From Gemmatimonadota bacterium (GTDB taxonomy: Bacteria; Gemmatimonadota; Gemmatimonadetes; Gemmatimonadales; Gemmatimonadaceae): 64,000 nt of DNA. The first letter of the stretch is position 1, and every line of letters begins with the position of its first letter. Position numbers and translations under genes: made by a program. The DNA is taken from positions 1-64,000 of the forward strand of contig JAJPIM010000011.1 in assembly GCA_021324775.1 (NCBI GenBank), written 5' to 3'. The notes beneath the pieces were generated by a model. The model was not told the origin of the DNA. It worked only from the letters and a program-made list of their open reading frames with translations, and did not search any database. This document shows, one piece after another, positions 47,886-56,007 of the stretch.

Positions 47886-50825
47886 TTGATCCCCGCCGCA
47901 GCTCCTTCGTCCATTTCGAGCGACACGACGCCCTCGCCCTCGCAGCGCGACGCGATCGAGGCGGAGCCCCGCGCGCTCCTCGTACTCGCGGGACCCGGCG
48001 CCGGCAAAACGTACTGCCTCACCGAGCGGATCCGCTTCCTGATCGAACACCACCACTTCGATCCGGCCCGCGTCTGCGCCTTCACGTTCACCAACAAGGC
48101 CGCTGACGAGATCACCCATCGGCTTGAGGCGCGGTTAGGGTCCACCGCCGCTCAGGTTACTAGCGGCACAATACACGCCTTCTGTGCTGAACTCTTACGT
48201 TCGTACGGTTCGCAAGTTCGCCTCGATCCGGGGTTTGGGATTGCGGATGAGGAGTATCAGTTGCGCTTGTTGCGCCGGTTAGATGGACCCAAGCGTCGAC
48301 AATGGCATCGCGGTCTTCTACAACGCTTTTCGGCGCATCGACTTCGTGGCGACGCACTGTCTCACGACAATTTCGTGTTATTCGAACGATACGCGCGGTT
48401 TCTTGAACGCCACAATGTGGTGGACTTCGACATGCTAATCGTCAAGGCCGCTGAGCTACTGGAGCATTGTGACCCCGAACCGATGATACGGTCACGTTGG
48501 GACGTAATACTCGTCGACGAGTTCCAGGACTTGAGCCTGATGCAGTATCGCGTCATAACGGGCTTGGCACGGGACCACCGGCATGTTTTCGCGGTAGGTG
48601 ATCACGAACAATCGATCTACTCGTGGGCTGGCGCAGATCCAGACATATTCAAAAGGCTCCTGAACGATTTCGCGCTGTCAACGGCACTCAGCATCTCGGA
48701 AAACCGGCGCTGTCCGTCTCAGGTGTTTTCGTTGGCCCGAAGGCTTGTTAGCCATAATGCGCCAATCTTCAGTACTCACGTCGCGCAGCGTGCCGAGCGG
48801 CAATCCGCGTTTCCGGTGGAAGCGATTGGCTTCTCCAACGACGACGATGAGGCAGCTTGGCTCATCGCCGATCTACGCCGCGACCATGCCCGCCACGGTC
48901 ACAGATGGGGTGACGTTGCTCTGCTCTACACAAAGCACGTAATCGGCGATCGTCTCGAATCAGCGCTGTTGAACGCGGAGATTCCCTGCAGACTTGTGAA
49001 GGGCCGCGCGCTCGCCGATGACCCAGTAGCTGCGTACGTAATCGCGGTGGCGCAACTGATTGTCCATCCGGAAGATGAGATGCATCAAAACGCGTTTTTC
49101 CGCATCGTGTTGGGCGGGGCACTCTACGATCAAGCCCTCGCAGAGGCGGAGAAGCGGCAGACTAGGCTGAGCACGGAACTTCAACGAATGGGCTCGCAAT
49201 CGCCGCGAGCGGATGAAACCGGACGCGAGATTCGCCGTGCCCTGGCGAACTGGCGCAATATTGACGCATTGGGCAAGCAGCATCCGACGATTGCGTCGCT
49301 GCTGCAGGATCTTTTGTCAAGGAAAGTCGGACCCCTCGAGTCAGTTCTTAGCGAAAACCACGACGACATTAGCGATCCGGGGACCCTACCAGACGTCGTC
49401 GCATTGGCTGAACAATTGCGAGACGCCCGAGCACGGCATTCGCCGGTCACAATCCCCCGTTTGGGTGGTGCGGACATCGCGCTGAAGGGCATGCTGGCCG
49501 AGATAGGCATCCGCGCAGATGGTCAACGTTTCTCATCGGACCCGTCGTCCGTTCGGCTTACCGCGCACGATGCGCCGTCGGTCGGACTCGCGCTCGGTGT
49601 GTTTAAGGCGATCCAATTGATATCGATGACTGACGCGCCCGGGCCGCTCATCAACTTTACCGCGGTTGATATTGAGACTACCGATCGAGATCGACGATCT
49701 GCAGAAGTCGTCGAGATCGCTGCGGTGCGCGTACGCGACGGACAGATCGTGGATAGATTTGTCGCGCTCGTAAACCCGCAGACGACGATCTCGCGTCAGG
49801 CCACGGCGAAGCACGGTATCACCGACGCAATGGTCGCGGAAGCACCACGGTTTGCTGATGTATGGCCCAATTTCCGCGACTTCTGCGGCGACGATCTCGT
49901 GGTCGCACACAATGGATACGACTTCGATTTCCCTGTCGTAAAGCGCATGACGCATGATATGGGCGTCCAGCTCGACCTCTATACCTACGACTCGCTGCCC
50001 CTAGCTCGCGAACTAATCGCTACAAGTTGCAAGTTGGAGGACTTAGCCCGGCACTTCTGCATACCCGTTGAAGTCGCTCACCGCGCACTTGCTGACAGCG
50101 AAACTCTTGCGAAAGTGCTGCTAGCGCTTGGTGAAGCCAAGTCATCACGCGCTAGAAAGACTGCTCTTGCCGATATGCTCGGTCACCTAGGGGTGGCCCT
50201 AGCGTTGACGCCCGAAGAGGACCTCTGCGAAGAGGCCCGTAACTTTCGACAGTATGCTCGGGTTTCGGTGCTCGGGAGATACAGTACCTGTCTCGACTAC
50301 TACGAGCGCGAATGGGTAAAGCGCCAGGACGACGCCTTACCTAAAGTCGACGAGATCATCGACCGCTTCGGCGGTCTCACAAACTTAGAGCGGATTCGCG
50401 CGGACAAGACGGCTGACGAACGATATCCCGAGGCGATGACACGCCTCCGTCGGCTAATCGGCGGACTTCCTAGCGGATCGCTAAGCGAGCAGTTGCCACG
50501 GTTCCTTGAGCGAGCAGTTCTTTCGAAATGCGGGGATGAACCGGATCTGAATCGGGTGAATCTTCTAACGCTACATTCTACCAAAGGTCTCGAGTTCTCT
50601 CGCGTCTACATCGTAGGAGTTGAGGACGCGCAAATGCCCGGAAACCGCCCAAACCATCCACCTGGACCGGAGGCCGTAGAGGAGGCTCGCAGGCTCTTAT
50701 ACGTTGGGATGACGCGTACGATTGATCGGCTTGTTCTCACGTTCACGACGTCCAGGGGCGAGGAATCCGCCGGCGGCCACCAGTTCCTCGACGAGATGGA
50801 CCTCACGCCAGGAGTCGCGCTGTGA
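47886..50825 (+). CDS. UvrD-type helicase with internal DnaQ-type exonuclease
   Basis: A 979-residue superfamily 1A helicase. Motif I GPGAGKT (Lys41), Ia AFTFTNKAADEI, II LVDEFQDLS, III VGDHEQSIYSWAGAD, IV SENRRCP, V LLTLHSTKGLEFSRVYIVG and VI EEARRLLYVGMTR are intact. Between IV and V, about residues 588-750, lies a complete DEDDh 3'-5' exonuclease: Asp595 and Glu597 in AVDIETTD, Asp679 in HNGYDFD, His732 and Asp737 in HRALAD. So translocation and 3'-end digestion are in one chain. The start TTG at 47886 is the only one available and has no ribosome site. The middle of the gene is visibly less GC-rich than its neighbours. Its stop overlaps the next start. Confidence 0.93.
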   Translation: MIPAAAPSSISSDTTPSPSQRDAIEAEPRALLVLAGPGAGKTYCLTERIRFLIEHHHFDPARVCAFTFTNKAADEITHRLEARLGSTAAQVTSGTIHAFCAELLRSYGSQVRLDPGFGIADEEYQLRLLRRLDGPKRRQWHRGLLQRFSAHRLRGDALSHDNFVLFERYARFLERHNVVDFDMLIVKAAELLEHCDPEPMIRSRWDVILVDEFQDLSLMQYRVITGLARDHRHVFAVGDHEQSIYSWAGADPDIFKRLLNDFALSTALSISENRRCPSQVFSLARRLVSHNAPIFSTHVAQRAERQSAFPVEAIGFSNDDDEAAWLIADLRRDHARHGHRWGDVALLYTKHVIGDRLESALLNAEIPCRLVKGRALADDPVAAYVIAVAQLIVHPEDEMHQNAFFRIVLGGALYDQALAEAEKRQTRLSTELQRMGSQSPRADETGREIRRALANWRNIDALGKQHPTIASLLQDLLSRKVGPLESVLSENHDDISDPGTLPDVVALAEQLRDARARHSPVTIPRLGGADIALKGMLAEIGIRADGQRFSSDPSSVRLTAHDAPSVGLALGVFKAIQLISMTDAPGPLINFTAVDIETTDRDRRSAEVVEIAAVRVRDGQIVDRFVALVNPQTTISRQATAKHGITDAMVAEAPRFADVWPNFRDFCGDDLVVAHNGYDFDFPVVKRMTHDMGVQLDLYTYDSLPLARELIATSCKLEDLARHFCIPVEVAHRALADSETLAKVLLALGEAKSSRARKTALADMLGHLGVALALTPEEDLCEEARNFRQYARVSVLGRYSTCLDYYEREWVKRQDDALPKVDEIIDRFGGLTNLERIRADKTADERYPEAMTRLRRLIGGLPSGSLSEQLPRFLERAVLSKCGDEPDLNRVNLLTLHSTKGLEFSRVYIVGVEDAQMPGNRPNHPPGPEAVEEARRLLYVGMTRTIDRLVLTFTTSRGEESAGGHQFLDEMDLTPGVAL

Positions 50826-51511
50826 GCGCGATGGAATGGAAAGTGGCCGTGGGACCTGACCGCGTCACCGCCGTTTACGAAAGTGGAACCGCGGGTGATG
50901 ATGCCGCGCTCTTCGTCTGCGCACACGGCGCGGGCGGGAGTATGTCCGACAAAGGAATGCTCGCCACGGCTGCGGCGCTCCGCTCCGCCGGCATTGGCGT
51001 CGTGCGGTTCAATTTCGTCTACAAGGAGAAGGGCGACCGCCGGCCCGACTTCATGCCGAAGCTGATGGATACCGTCAGCGCCGTCGTCGACCGGGTGCGA
51101 TACGAGTTGCGATCGGCCCCGGAGTCCAGGGCGAACCGTCTCCTCATCGGCGGGCGCTCGATGGGCGGCCGCGCGGCGTCGATGCTGGCGGCTCGTGGTT
51201 TCGAAGCCGCCGGACTCCTGCTGCTCGCCTACCCGCTCCACCCGGCCGGCAAGCCCGAGCAGCTCCGCGACGCGCATCTGCCGCAGATCCGGATGCCGGT
51301 GCTGTGCTTCAGCGGAACACGAGACCCGCTCTGCACACCGGCGCTCATGGAGCGCGCACTCACCACGGTGACCACGCCCTGGCAAATGGAATGGGTCGGC
51401 GGCGCGGACCACAGCTTCCACGTCCTCAAGTCGTCGGGACGGACCGATGCCGGGGTGATGGCCGGGATCGCGGCCGTTAGCCGGGCGTGGGTTGATCGAA
51501 TTCCCGCGTGA
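50822..51511 (+). CDS. Alpha/beta hydrolase, Tex30/KANL3-like
   Basis: A 229-residue hydrolase with an intact triad: nucleophile Ser in GGRSMGGRAAS, Asp in SGTRDPLCTP, His in GGADHSFHVL. AHGAGGSMSDKGM near the N-terminus supplies the oxyanion hole. This layout is that of the KANL3/Tex30 or YfeH-type dienelactone-hydrolase branch; substrate unknown. GTG 50822 overlaps the helicase stop (GTGA), so it is translated with the helicase; ATG 50831 is the alternative. Its 3' end overlaps the DUF72 gene on the other strand by 35 bases. Confidence 0.85.
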   Translation: MSAMEWKVAVGPDRVTAVYESGTAGDDAALFVCAHGAGGSMSDKGMLATAAALRSAGIGVVRFNFVYKEKGDRRPDFMPKLMDTVSAVVDRVRYELRSAPESRANRLLIGGRSMGGRAASMLAARGFEAAGLLLLAYPLHPAGKPEQLRDAHLPQIRMPVLCFSGTRDPLCTPALMERALTTVTTPWQMEWVGGADHSFHVLKSSGRTDAGVMAGIAAVSRAWVDRIPA

Positions 51512-52193
51512 AGGTCGAGACCGCCGGCGGCCCCGAGCCCGTGCCCTCGTCGTGCTTGAGGTACACGTAGGCCTCGCTCCACGGCTGCGCCGCGATCCGG
51601 CGCGCCCACTCCGCGAGTTGCGCCTCACTGTAGTCCAGGCGGTGTAACCGCGCATAGCCCCACGACGCGGTCGAGACCACCGGCGTTGCGAACTCCGGCT
51701 GCTCGCTCACGCACAGCGCGATGTCGCGCGCACGAAGGGCGTCATAGGTCTCGTCGTCCCACCACGTGCTGTTTCGAAACTCGATCGTGTACTTCCGGTC
51801 GGACGGCAGCATCGCGAGAAAGGCCTGCAGGCGCGGTGCATCCTTTTTCAGGTTTGGCGGCAGTTGGAACAGGATCGGACCGAGCTGGCTGCCGAGCGCC
51901 GTGGTCATCTTGAGCAGGAATTCGAGCGGCCCCGCACACTCCGCCTTGAGACGCGCGTGATGGGTGATCCGCTGGCTCGCCTTGATCGCGAACGTGAACG
52001 TCCCGGGTACACGGGATGCCCACTCCTTGAGCACATGCTCCTTGGGCAGACGGTAGAAGGTGTTGTTGATCTCGACCGTCGGAAACCTGCCCGCGTAGAA
52101 GCTGAGCATCCCGTCGTCTTTCAGGTCCTCCGGATAGAACGATCCCTTCCACTCCTTGAAGGCATAACCGCTCGTTCCGGCGAGGAGCCTCAC
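51477..52193 (-). CDS. DUF72 (YecE-like) protein
   Basis: A 238-residue TIM-barrel-like protein of the DUF72 family. GTG 52193 overlaps the ku stop (GTGA) and starts right at the family's conserved opening LLAGTSGYAFKEWKGSFYP. Then FYAGRFPTVEINNTFYRLP, FAIKASQRITHH, GPILFQLPPNLKKD, YTIEFRNSTWW and the late SEAYVYLKHDEG are all DUF72 marks. Biochemical role is not established. Its translational coupling to Ku suggests a link to end joining. Confidence 0.9.
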   Translation of the reverse strand: MRLLAGTSGYAFKEWKGSFYPEDLKDDGMLSFYAGRFPTVEINNTFYRLPKEHVLKEWASRVPGTFTFAIKASQRITHHARLKAECAGPLEFLLKMTTALGSQLGPILFQLPPNLKKDAPRLQAFLAMLPSDRKYTIEFRNSTWWDDETYDALRARDIALCVSEQPEFATPVVSTASWGYARLHRLDYSEAQLAEWARRIAAQPWSEAYVYLKHDEGTGSGPPAVSTFTREFDQPTPG

Positions 52194-53005
52194 GACGCTT
52201 TCCGTCGCTTCTTCTCGGTCTTCTCCGCCGCCGGCGCGGACGCGAGGCTCGCCTTGAGTGCATCCATGAGGTCGAGGATCTTCCCGCCGCTGTCCGGCGC
52301 CTTCTCGGCCGTGATCTCCTGGCCATCGACTTTGCGCTGGATCGCCTCGAGCACGCGCTCGCGCACCAGGTCCTTGTATTTCTCGGGCTGGAACGAATCG
52401 TTGGCGGTCTGCTCGATCAGTTGCTTCGCGAGCGCCAGCTCGGCCGGCTTCACGTCGCCCGCGGGGATTGTGACTTCGCTCGTCGGCCGGACTTCGTCGG
52501 CATAGTGCAGTTGCTCCATCACGATCACGCCGTTGAGCGGACGGAGGAGCACCAGGTACTGCTGTCCGCGGGCCGCGTACTGGCCCAGCGCCGCCCGGCC
52601 GGTATCGTTCAGCGCCGCCGCGAGCAGCCGGTAGGCGCGATCGCCTCCCTTGTCGGGGCCGAGGTAGTAAACTTTCTCGACGTACTCCCGGTCGACTTTG
52701 GAGAGCGGGACGAACTCCAGGACGTCGATCATGCCGGTCGCCTTTTCTTCGAGCGCCTTCAGCTCCTCGGGCGACAGAATCACGTACTGGTCCTTCGCGA
52801 ACTCGTATCCCTTGACGGTGTCGTCGCGCGCGACGACTTCGTTTTCCTTGGAGCAGATGTACTGCTGCTTGAGACGCGATCCGCACTTCTTGTGCAGCAT
52901 GTTGAACGACACGCTCGCCTTGGATTCCGCGGACGAATACAGGTTGACGGGAACCGATACGAGGCCGAACGAGATGGTGGCGGTGGCAATCGAACGAGCT
53001 GGCAT
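52190..53005 (-). CDS. ku: Non-homologous end-joining protein Ku
   Basis: A 271-residue bacterial Ku, a homodimeric ring that binds double-strand DNA ends and recruits LigD. ATG 53005 gives the standard start MPARSIATATISFGLVSVPV. Family blocks KASVSFNMLHKKCGSRLKQQ, PEELKALEEKATGMIDVLEF, VYYLGPDKGGDRAYRLL and LVLLRPLNGVIVMEQLHY are present. The C-terminal extension is short and Lys-rich (EKTEKKRRKAS), the kind that helps DNA binding and LigD contact. It is divergent from ligD with an 82-base shared promoter gap and is overlapped by the DUF72 gene. Confidence 0.96.
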   Translation of the reverse strand: MPARSIATATISFGLVSVPVNLYSSAESKASVSFNMLHKKCGSRLKQQYICSKENEVVARDDTVKGYEFAKDQYVILSPEELKALEEKATGMIDVLEFVPLSKVDREYVEKVYYLGPDKGGDRAYRLLAAALNDTGRAALGQYAARGQQYLVLLRPLNGVIVMEQLHYADEVRPTSEVTIPAGDVKPAELALAKQLIEQTANDSFQPEKYKDLVRERVLEAIQRKVDGQEITAEKAPDSGGKILDLMDALKASLASAPAAEKTEKKRRKAS

Positions 53006-53087
53006 GGATCGGCCGGGAAACGGGTTGAGTTCAGAGATGCGGGAATGACGAACGGTGAACTGCGCCTGACGGCGACGAACATCAACT

Positions 53088-55733
53088 ATGACCCCGACGG
53101 GTAGCGACGCACAACCGCCAGACAGCCTGAGCACCTACCGGGCCAAACGGTCCCCGGACACGTCCCCCGAGCCCGTGGGCACTGTGTCGCAGGTCCCGGG
53201 GCGGCTGTTCGTTGTCCATAAGCACGCCGCCCGCCAGTTGCACTTCGACCTGCGCCTCGAAATGGACGGGGTCCTGCGGTCGTGGGCGGTCCCGAAAGGC
53301 CCCTCCTATGACATGAACGACAAGCGCCTGGCGGTCAAGGTCGAGGACCACCCGCTCGAGTACGGCGACTTCGAGGGGACCATTCCGGCCGGGAATTACG
53401 GGGCCGGCGGGGTCATTGTCTGGGACCGCGGCGAGTGGGTCCCGCTCGAAGATTGGCGCGAGGGCCTCGAAAAAGGGAAGCTCCTCTTCGAGCTGCGCGG
53501 CTACAAGCTCCACGGCAAATGGACGCTCGTGAAGATCAAGAAGAGCGAGCGGGACTGGCTGCTCATCAAGGAGCGTGACGCCTGGGTCAAGGAGCCCGGC
53601 GACCAGTTCCCCGAAGTATCGGTCCTCTCGGGCCTCACGGTCGAAGAGGTCAAGGCGGGCGAGACGCGCGCCGATGCACTCAGGGCCGCGCTGGAGAAGA
53701 CCGATGCGCCACGCACGCGCGTCGATCCGCGCTCCGTGAGCGTGATGCTCGCGGAACCATCAGACCAGGTGTTCTCGCGCGACGGCTGGCTGTTCGAGCT
53801 GAAGCTCGATGGATACCGGTTGATTGCGAGCAAGTCCAACAAGGAAGCCCTCCTCCTCACCCGCAACGGCAACGACTACACTGCCGTCTTCCCCGAGATC
53901 GCTCGCGCCGTCGCCGCTCTCCCGCTCGATAGCTGTATCATCGACGGCGAGGTCGTCGTACTCGACCCGCAGGGCATGCCGAGTTTCGCACGGCTACAGC
54001 AGCGAGGCCGTCTCGCGTCGCCGATCGATGTCAAACGCGCAGCGGTCGAGCTGCCCGCGACGTTCTTCGTGTTCGACCTCCTCGCCGTCGAAGACTTCGA
54101 CCTGCGCCCCCTGCCGCTCTCGGAGCGCAAAGCGCTCCTGCTCGACGCGTTCCCCAAGCTCGGCCCCGTACGCACGCTCGATCACATCGAGCGCGAGGGC
54201 GAACGGTTCCTCGAGCAGGTGACCGCCCTGGGACTCGAGGGGATGATTGCCAAGCGCGCCGACGCGAAGTACCGCGGTGGCCGCACCGACGCCTGGCTCA
54301 AGATCAAGGCCGAGAAGACCGGCGACTTCGTGATCGTCGGTTTCACCGCGCCCAAGCGAAGCCGCGGCCACTTTGGCGCGCTGCAGCTGGCCGACATGGT
54401 CGGCGGCACGCTCACCTACGCGGGCCGCGCCGGCACGGGCTTCGATGAAGCGGCGCTCGGTGAGTTGAAGGCGATGCTCGATCCGATCGTGCGCAAGGAT
54501 CCGCCCTGCGCTGGACCCTCATTTGCGCCTGGCGTTCCCCCGCTCGACAGCAGCGCGATACCGGACACCAAAACGACGACGTGGGTCGAGCCGCTGCACG
54601 TCTGCGAGGTGCGCTATCGGGAGTGGACACCCGATGGCCTCCTTCGCCATCCCGCGTTCCTGCGGATGCGAACCGACAAGAATCCGCGGGATTGCGACCG
54701 CCAGGGCTGGGGCCCTGTGCCGGTCGTCGATACATCAAGCTCCGCTATCGCCCCAATCCCCAATCCCCAGTCCCCAGTCCCCAGTTCCGGCCGAGACGCC
54801 GGCGGCCCACCGCCTCCACCAGTACAGGAACCCGTCCCGCGAACGATCGCCTACTCGAACCTGAAAAAGATCTACTGGCCTGCCGAGCGATACACCAAGG
54901 GCGACCTGATCGACTACTACCGCGCGGTGTCGCGCTGGATTCTGCCCTATCTGCGCGACCGGCCGGTCGTGATGACGCGATTCCCCGATGGCATCGACGG
55001 GAAGTCGTTCTACCAGAAGGACGCGCCGGAGTTCGCGCCCAGGTGGGTCGAGACGATCCCGATCTGGAGCGAGGACACGCAGCGCGAGATCCGCTACTTC
55101 GTCTGCAACGACGAGGAGTCCCTGCTCTACATCGCCAACCTCGGCTCCATCCCTCTGCACATCTGGGCGAGCCGGGTGGGCTCACTCGAGTTGGCCGACT
55201 GGTGCGTGATCGACCTCGATCCCAAGGAAGCGCCGTTCTCGGACGTGGTGCGCACCGCGCAGGTGCTCCACACGCTCTGCGAGTCGATCGCCCTGCCGAA
55301 TTACGTCAAGACCACGGGCAAGACCGGACTGCACATCCTGCTGCCACTGGGCCGCCAGTGCACGTACGCCCAATCCCGCACACTGGGCGAGCTGCTCGCG
55401 CGCGTCGTGCTGCGTGAGACGAAGGAGTACGCGACGATCACGCGTCACGTGACGAAGCGCGGCGACAAGGTTTACCTGGACTATCTCCAGAACCGCCACG
55501 GCCAGACGATTGTGGCCCCGTTCAGCGTGCGCCCCCTCCCCGGCGCGACAGTGTCGATGCCGCTGCAATGGGAGGAGGTCAACGAATCACTCGACCCGAA
55601 GGCCTTCACGATCAAGACCACGATCGAACGGATGGAGCGGCTGGGTACCGACCCCGTATCGCCGGTATTGGAGGGCAAACCGGACCTGCCGGCCGTGTTG
55701 CAGCGCCTGGCCGATGTCATGGCGGCGGGCTGA
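53088..55733 (+). CDS. ligD: Multifunctional ATP-dependent DNA ligase LigD
   Basis: An 881-residue end-joining enzyme with domain order phosphoesterase - ligase - polymerase, as in Pseudomonas. Phosphoesterase, about 36-150: FVVHKHAARQLHFDLRLEMD and GTIPAGNYGAG with the His and Asp metal ligands. Ligase, about 215-540: nucleotidyl Lys239 in ELKLDGYR, then IIDGEVVVLD, EGMIAKRAD and AWLKIKAEKTGDFVIVG. Polymerase, about 610-870: TKGDLIDYYRAVSRWILPYL, CVIDLDPKEAPF with the catalytic Asp pair, and TTGKTGLHI. The linker between ligase and polymerase contains a Pro/Ser segment (PIPNPQSPVPSSG) encoded by a dispersed C-rich repeat. Confidence 0.96.
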   Translation: MTPTGSDAQPPDSLSTYRAKRSPDTSPEPVGTVSQVPGRLFVVHKHAARQLHFDLRLEMDGVLRSWAVPKGPSYDMNDKRLAVKVEDHPLEYGDFEGTIPAGNYGAGGVIVWDRGEWVPLEDWREGLEKGKLLFELRGYKLHGKWTLVKIKKSERDWLLIKERDAWVKEPGDQFPEVSVLSGLTVEEVKAGETRADALRAALEKTDAPRTRVDPRSVSVMLAEPSDQVFSRDGWLFELKLDGYRLIASKSNKEALLLTRNGNDYTAVFPEIARAVAALPLDSCIIDGEVVVLDPQGMPSFARLQQRGRLASPIDVKRAAVELPATFFVFDLLAVEDFDLRPLPLSERKALLLDAFPKLGPVRTLDHIEREGERFLEQVTALGLEGMIAKRADAKYRGGRTDAWLKIKAEKTGDFVIVGFTAPKRSRGHFGALQLADMVGGTLTYAGRAGTGFDEAALGELKAMLDPIVRKDPPCAGPSFAPGVPPLDSSAIPDTKTTTWVEPLHVCEVRYREWTPDGLLRHPAFLRMRTDKNPRDCDRQGWGPVPVVDTSSSAIAPIPNPQSPVPSSGRDAGGPPPPPVQEPVPRTIAYSNLKKIYWPAERYTKGDLIDYYRAVSRWILPYLRDRPVVMTRFPDGIDGKSFYQKDAPEFAPRWVETIPIWSEDTQREIRYFVCNDEESLLYIANLGSIPLHIWASRVGSLELADWCVIDLDPKEAPFSDVVRTAQVLHTLCESIALPNYVKTTGKTGLHILLPLGRQCTYAQSRTLGELLARVVLRETKEYATITRHVTKRGDKVYLDYLQNRHGQTIVAPFSVRPLPGATVSMPLQWEEVNESLDPKAFTIKTTIERMERLGTDPVSPVLEGKPDLPAVLQRLADVMAAG
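54751..54786 (+). repeat. CCCCAATCCCCAGTCC repeat inside ligD
   Basis: Five units of CCCCAATCC / CCCCAGTCC within the ligD linker, same family as the intergenic arrays at 14421 and 28457. It is in frame and encodes Pro-Asn-Pro-Gln-Ser-Pro. Confidence 0.75.
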
Positions 55734-55740
55734 AATAACC

Positions 55741-55765
55741 TTGGTAGGGGCCGGTCGCGACCGGC
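55741..55765. repeat. GGTAGGGGCCGGTCGCGACC palindromic repeat
   Basis: Third good copy, matching 26697 and 43414 over 24 bases; just after the ligD stop. Confidence 0.75.
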
Positions 55766-55857
55766 GCGCCGTTCTCGGCCGCCACCACGGCAACCCCCGG
55801 CTTGCCACCAGATCCCAACCCGGCAATCCACGTTCTGCCGCGGGAACATGCGGCCCT

Positions 55858-55890
55858 ACGCAGCGGGGGCCGTTCGCGAACGGCCCCCAC
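55858..55890. repeat. GGGGGCCGTTCGCGAACGGC palindromic repeat
   Basis: Identical over 33 bases to 43524-43556, more than 12 kb away. Confidence 0.85.
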
Positions 55891-56007
55891 ACAGGTGCTG
55901 CAGCCGGATTATCTCTGCCCCCACACAAGTCCAGCAGCGGGATCTCTCTGTCCCTCTGAGATCGACCGGATCTCCCTGCCCCCGCACAGTTCCTCCCGCC
56001 AGATATC

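Larger units (their letters stand above)
55734..56007. other. Repeat-bearing intergenic gap
   Basis: 274 bases between ligD and the phosphoribosyltransferase gene (convergent). It carries two palindromic repeats (55741, 55858) and then a C-rich stretch with no visible gene. Confidence 0.6.

Noticed and set aside
44834..50825. Prophage or integrated element using the tRNA as attachment site
   Set aside because: No integrase, no phage genes and no repeat of the tRNA 3' end found at the other side.
52194..52886. 231 extra N-terminal codons for the DUF72 protein
   Set aside because: This part is antisense-frame sequence of ku on the same strand; DUF72 starts at its family motif at 52193.
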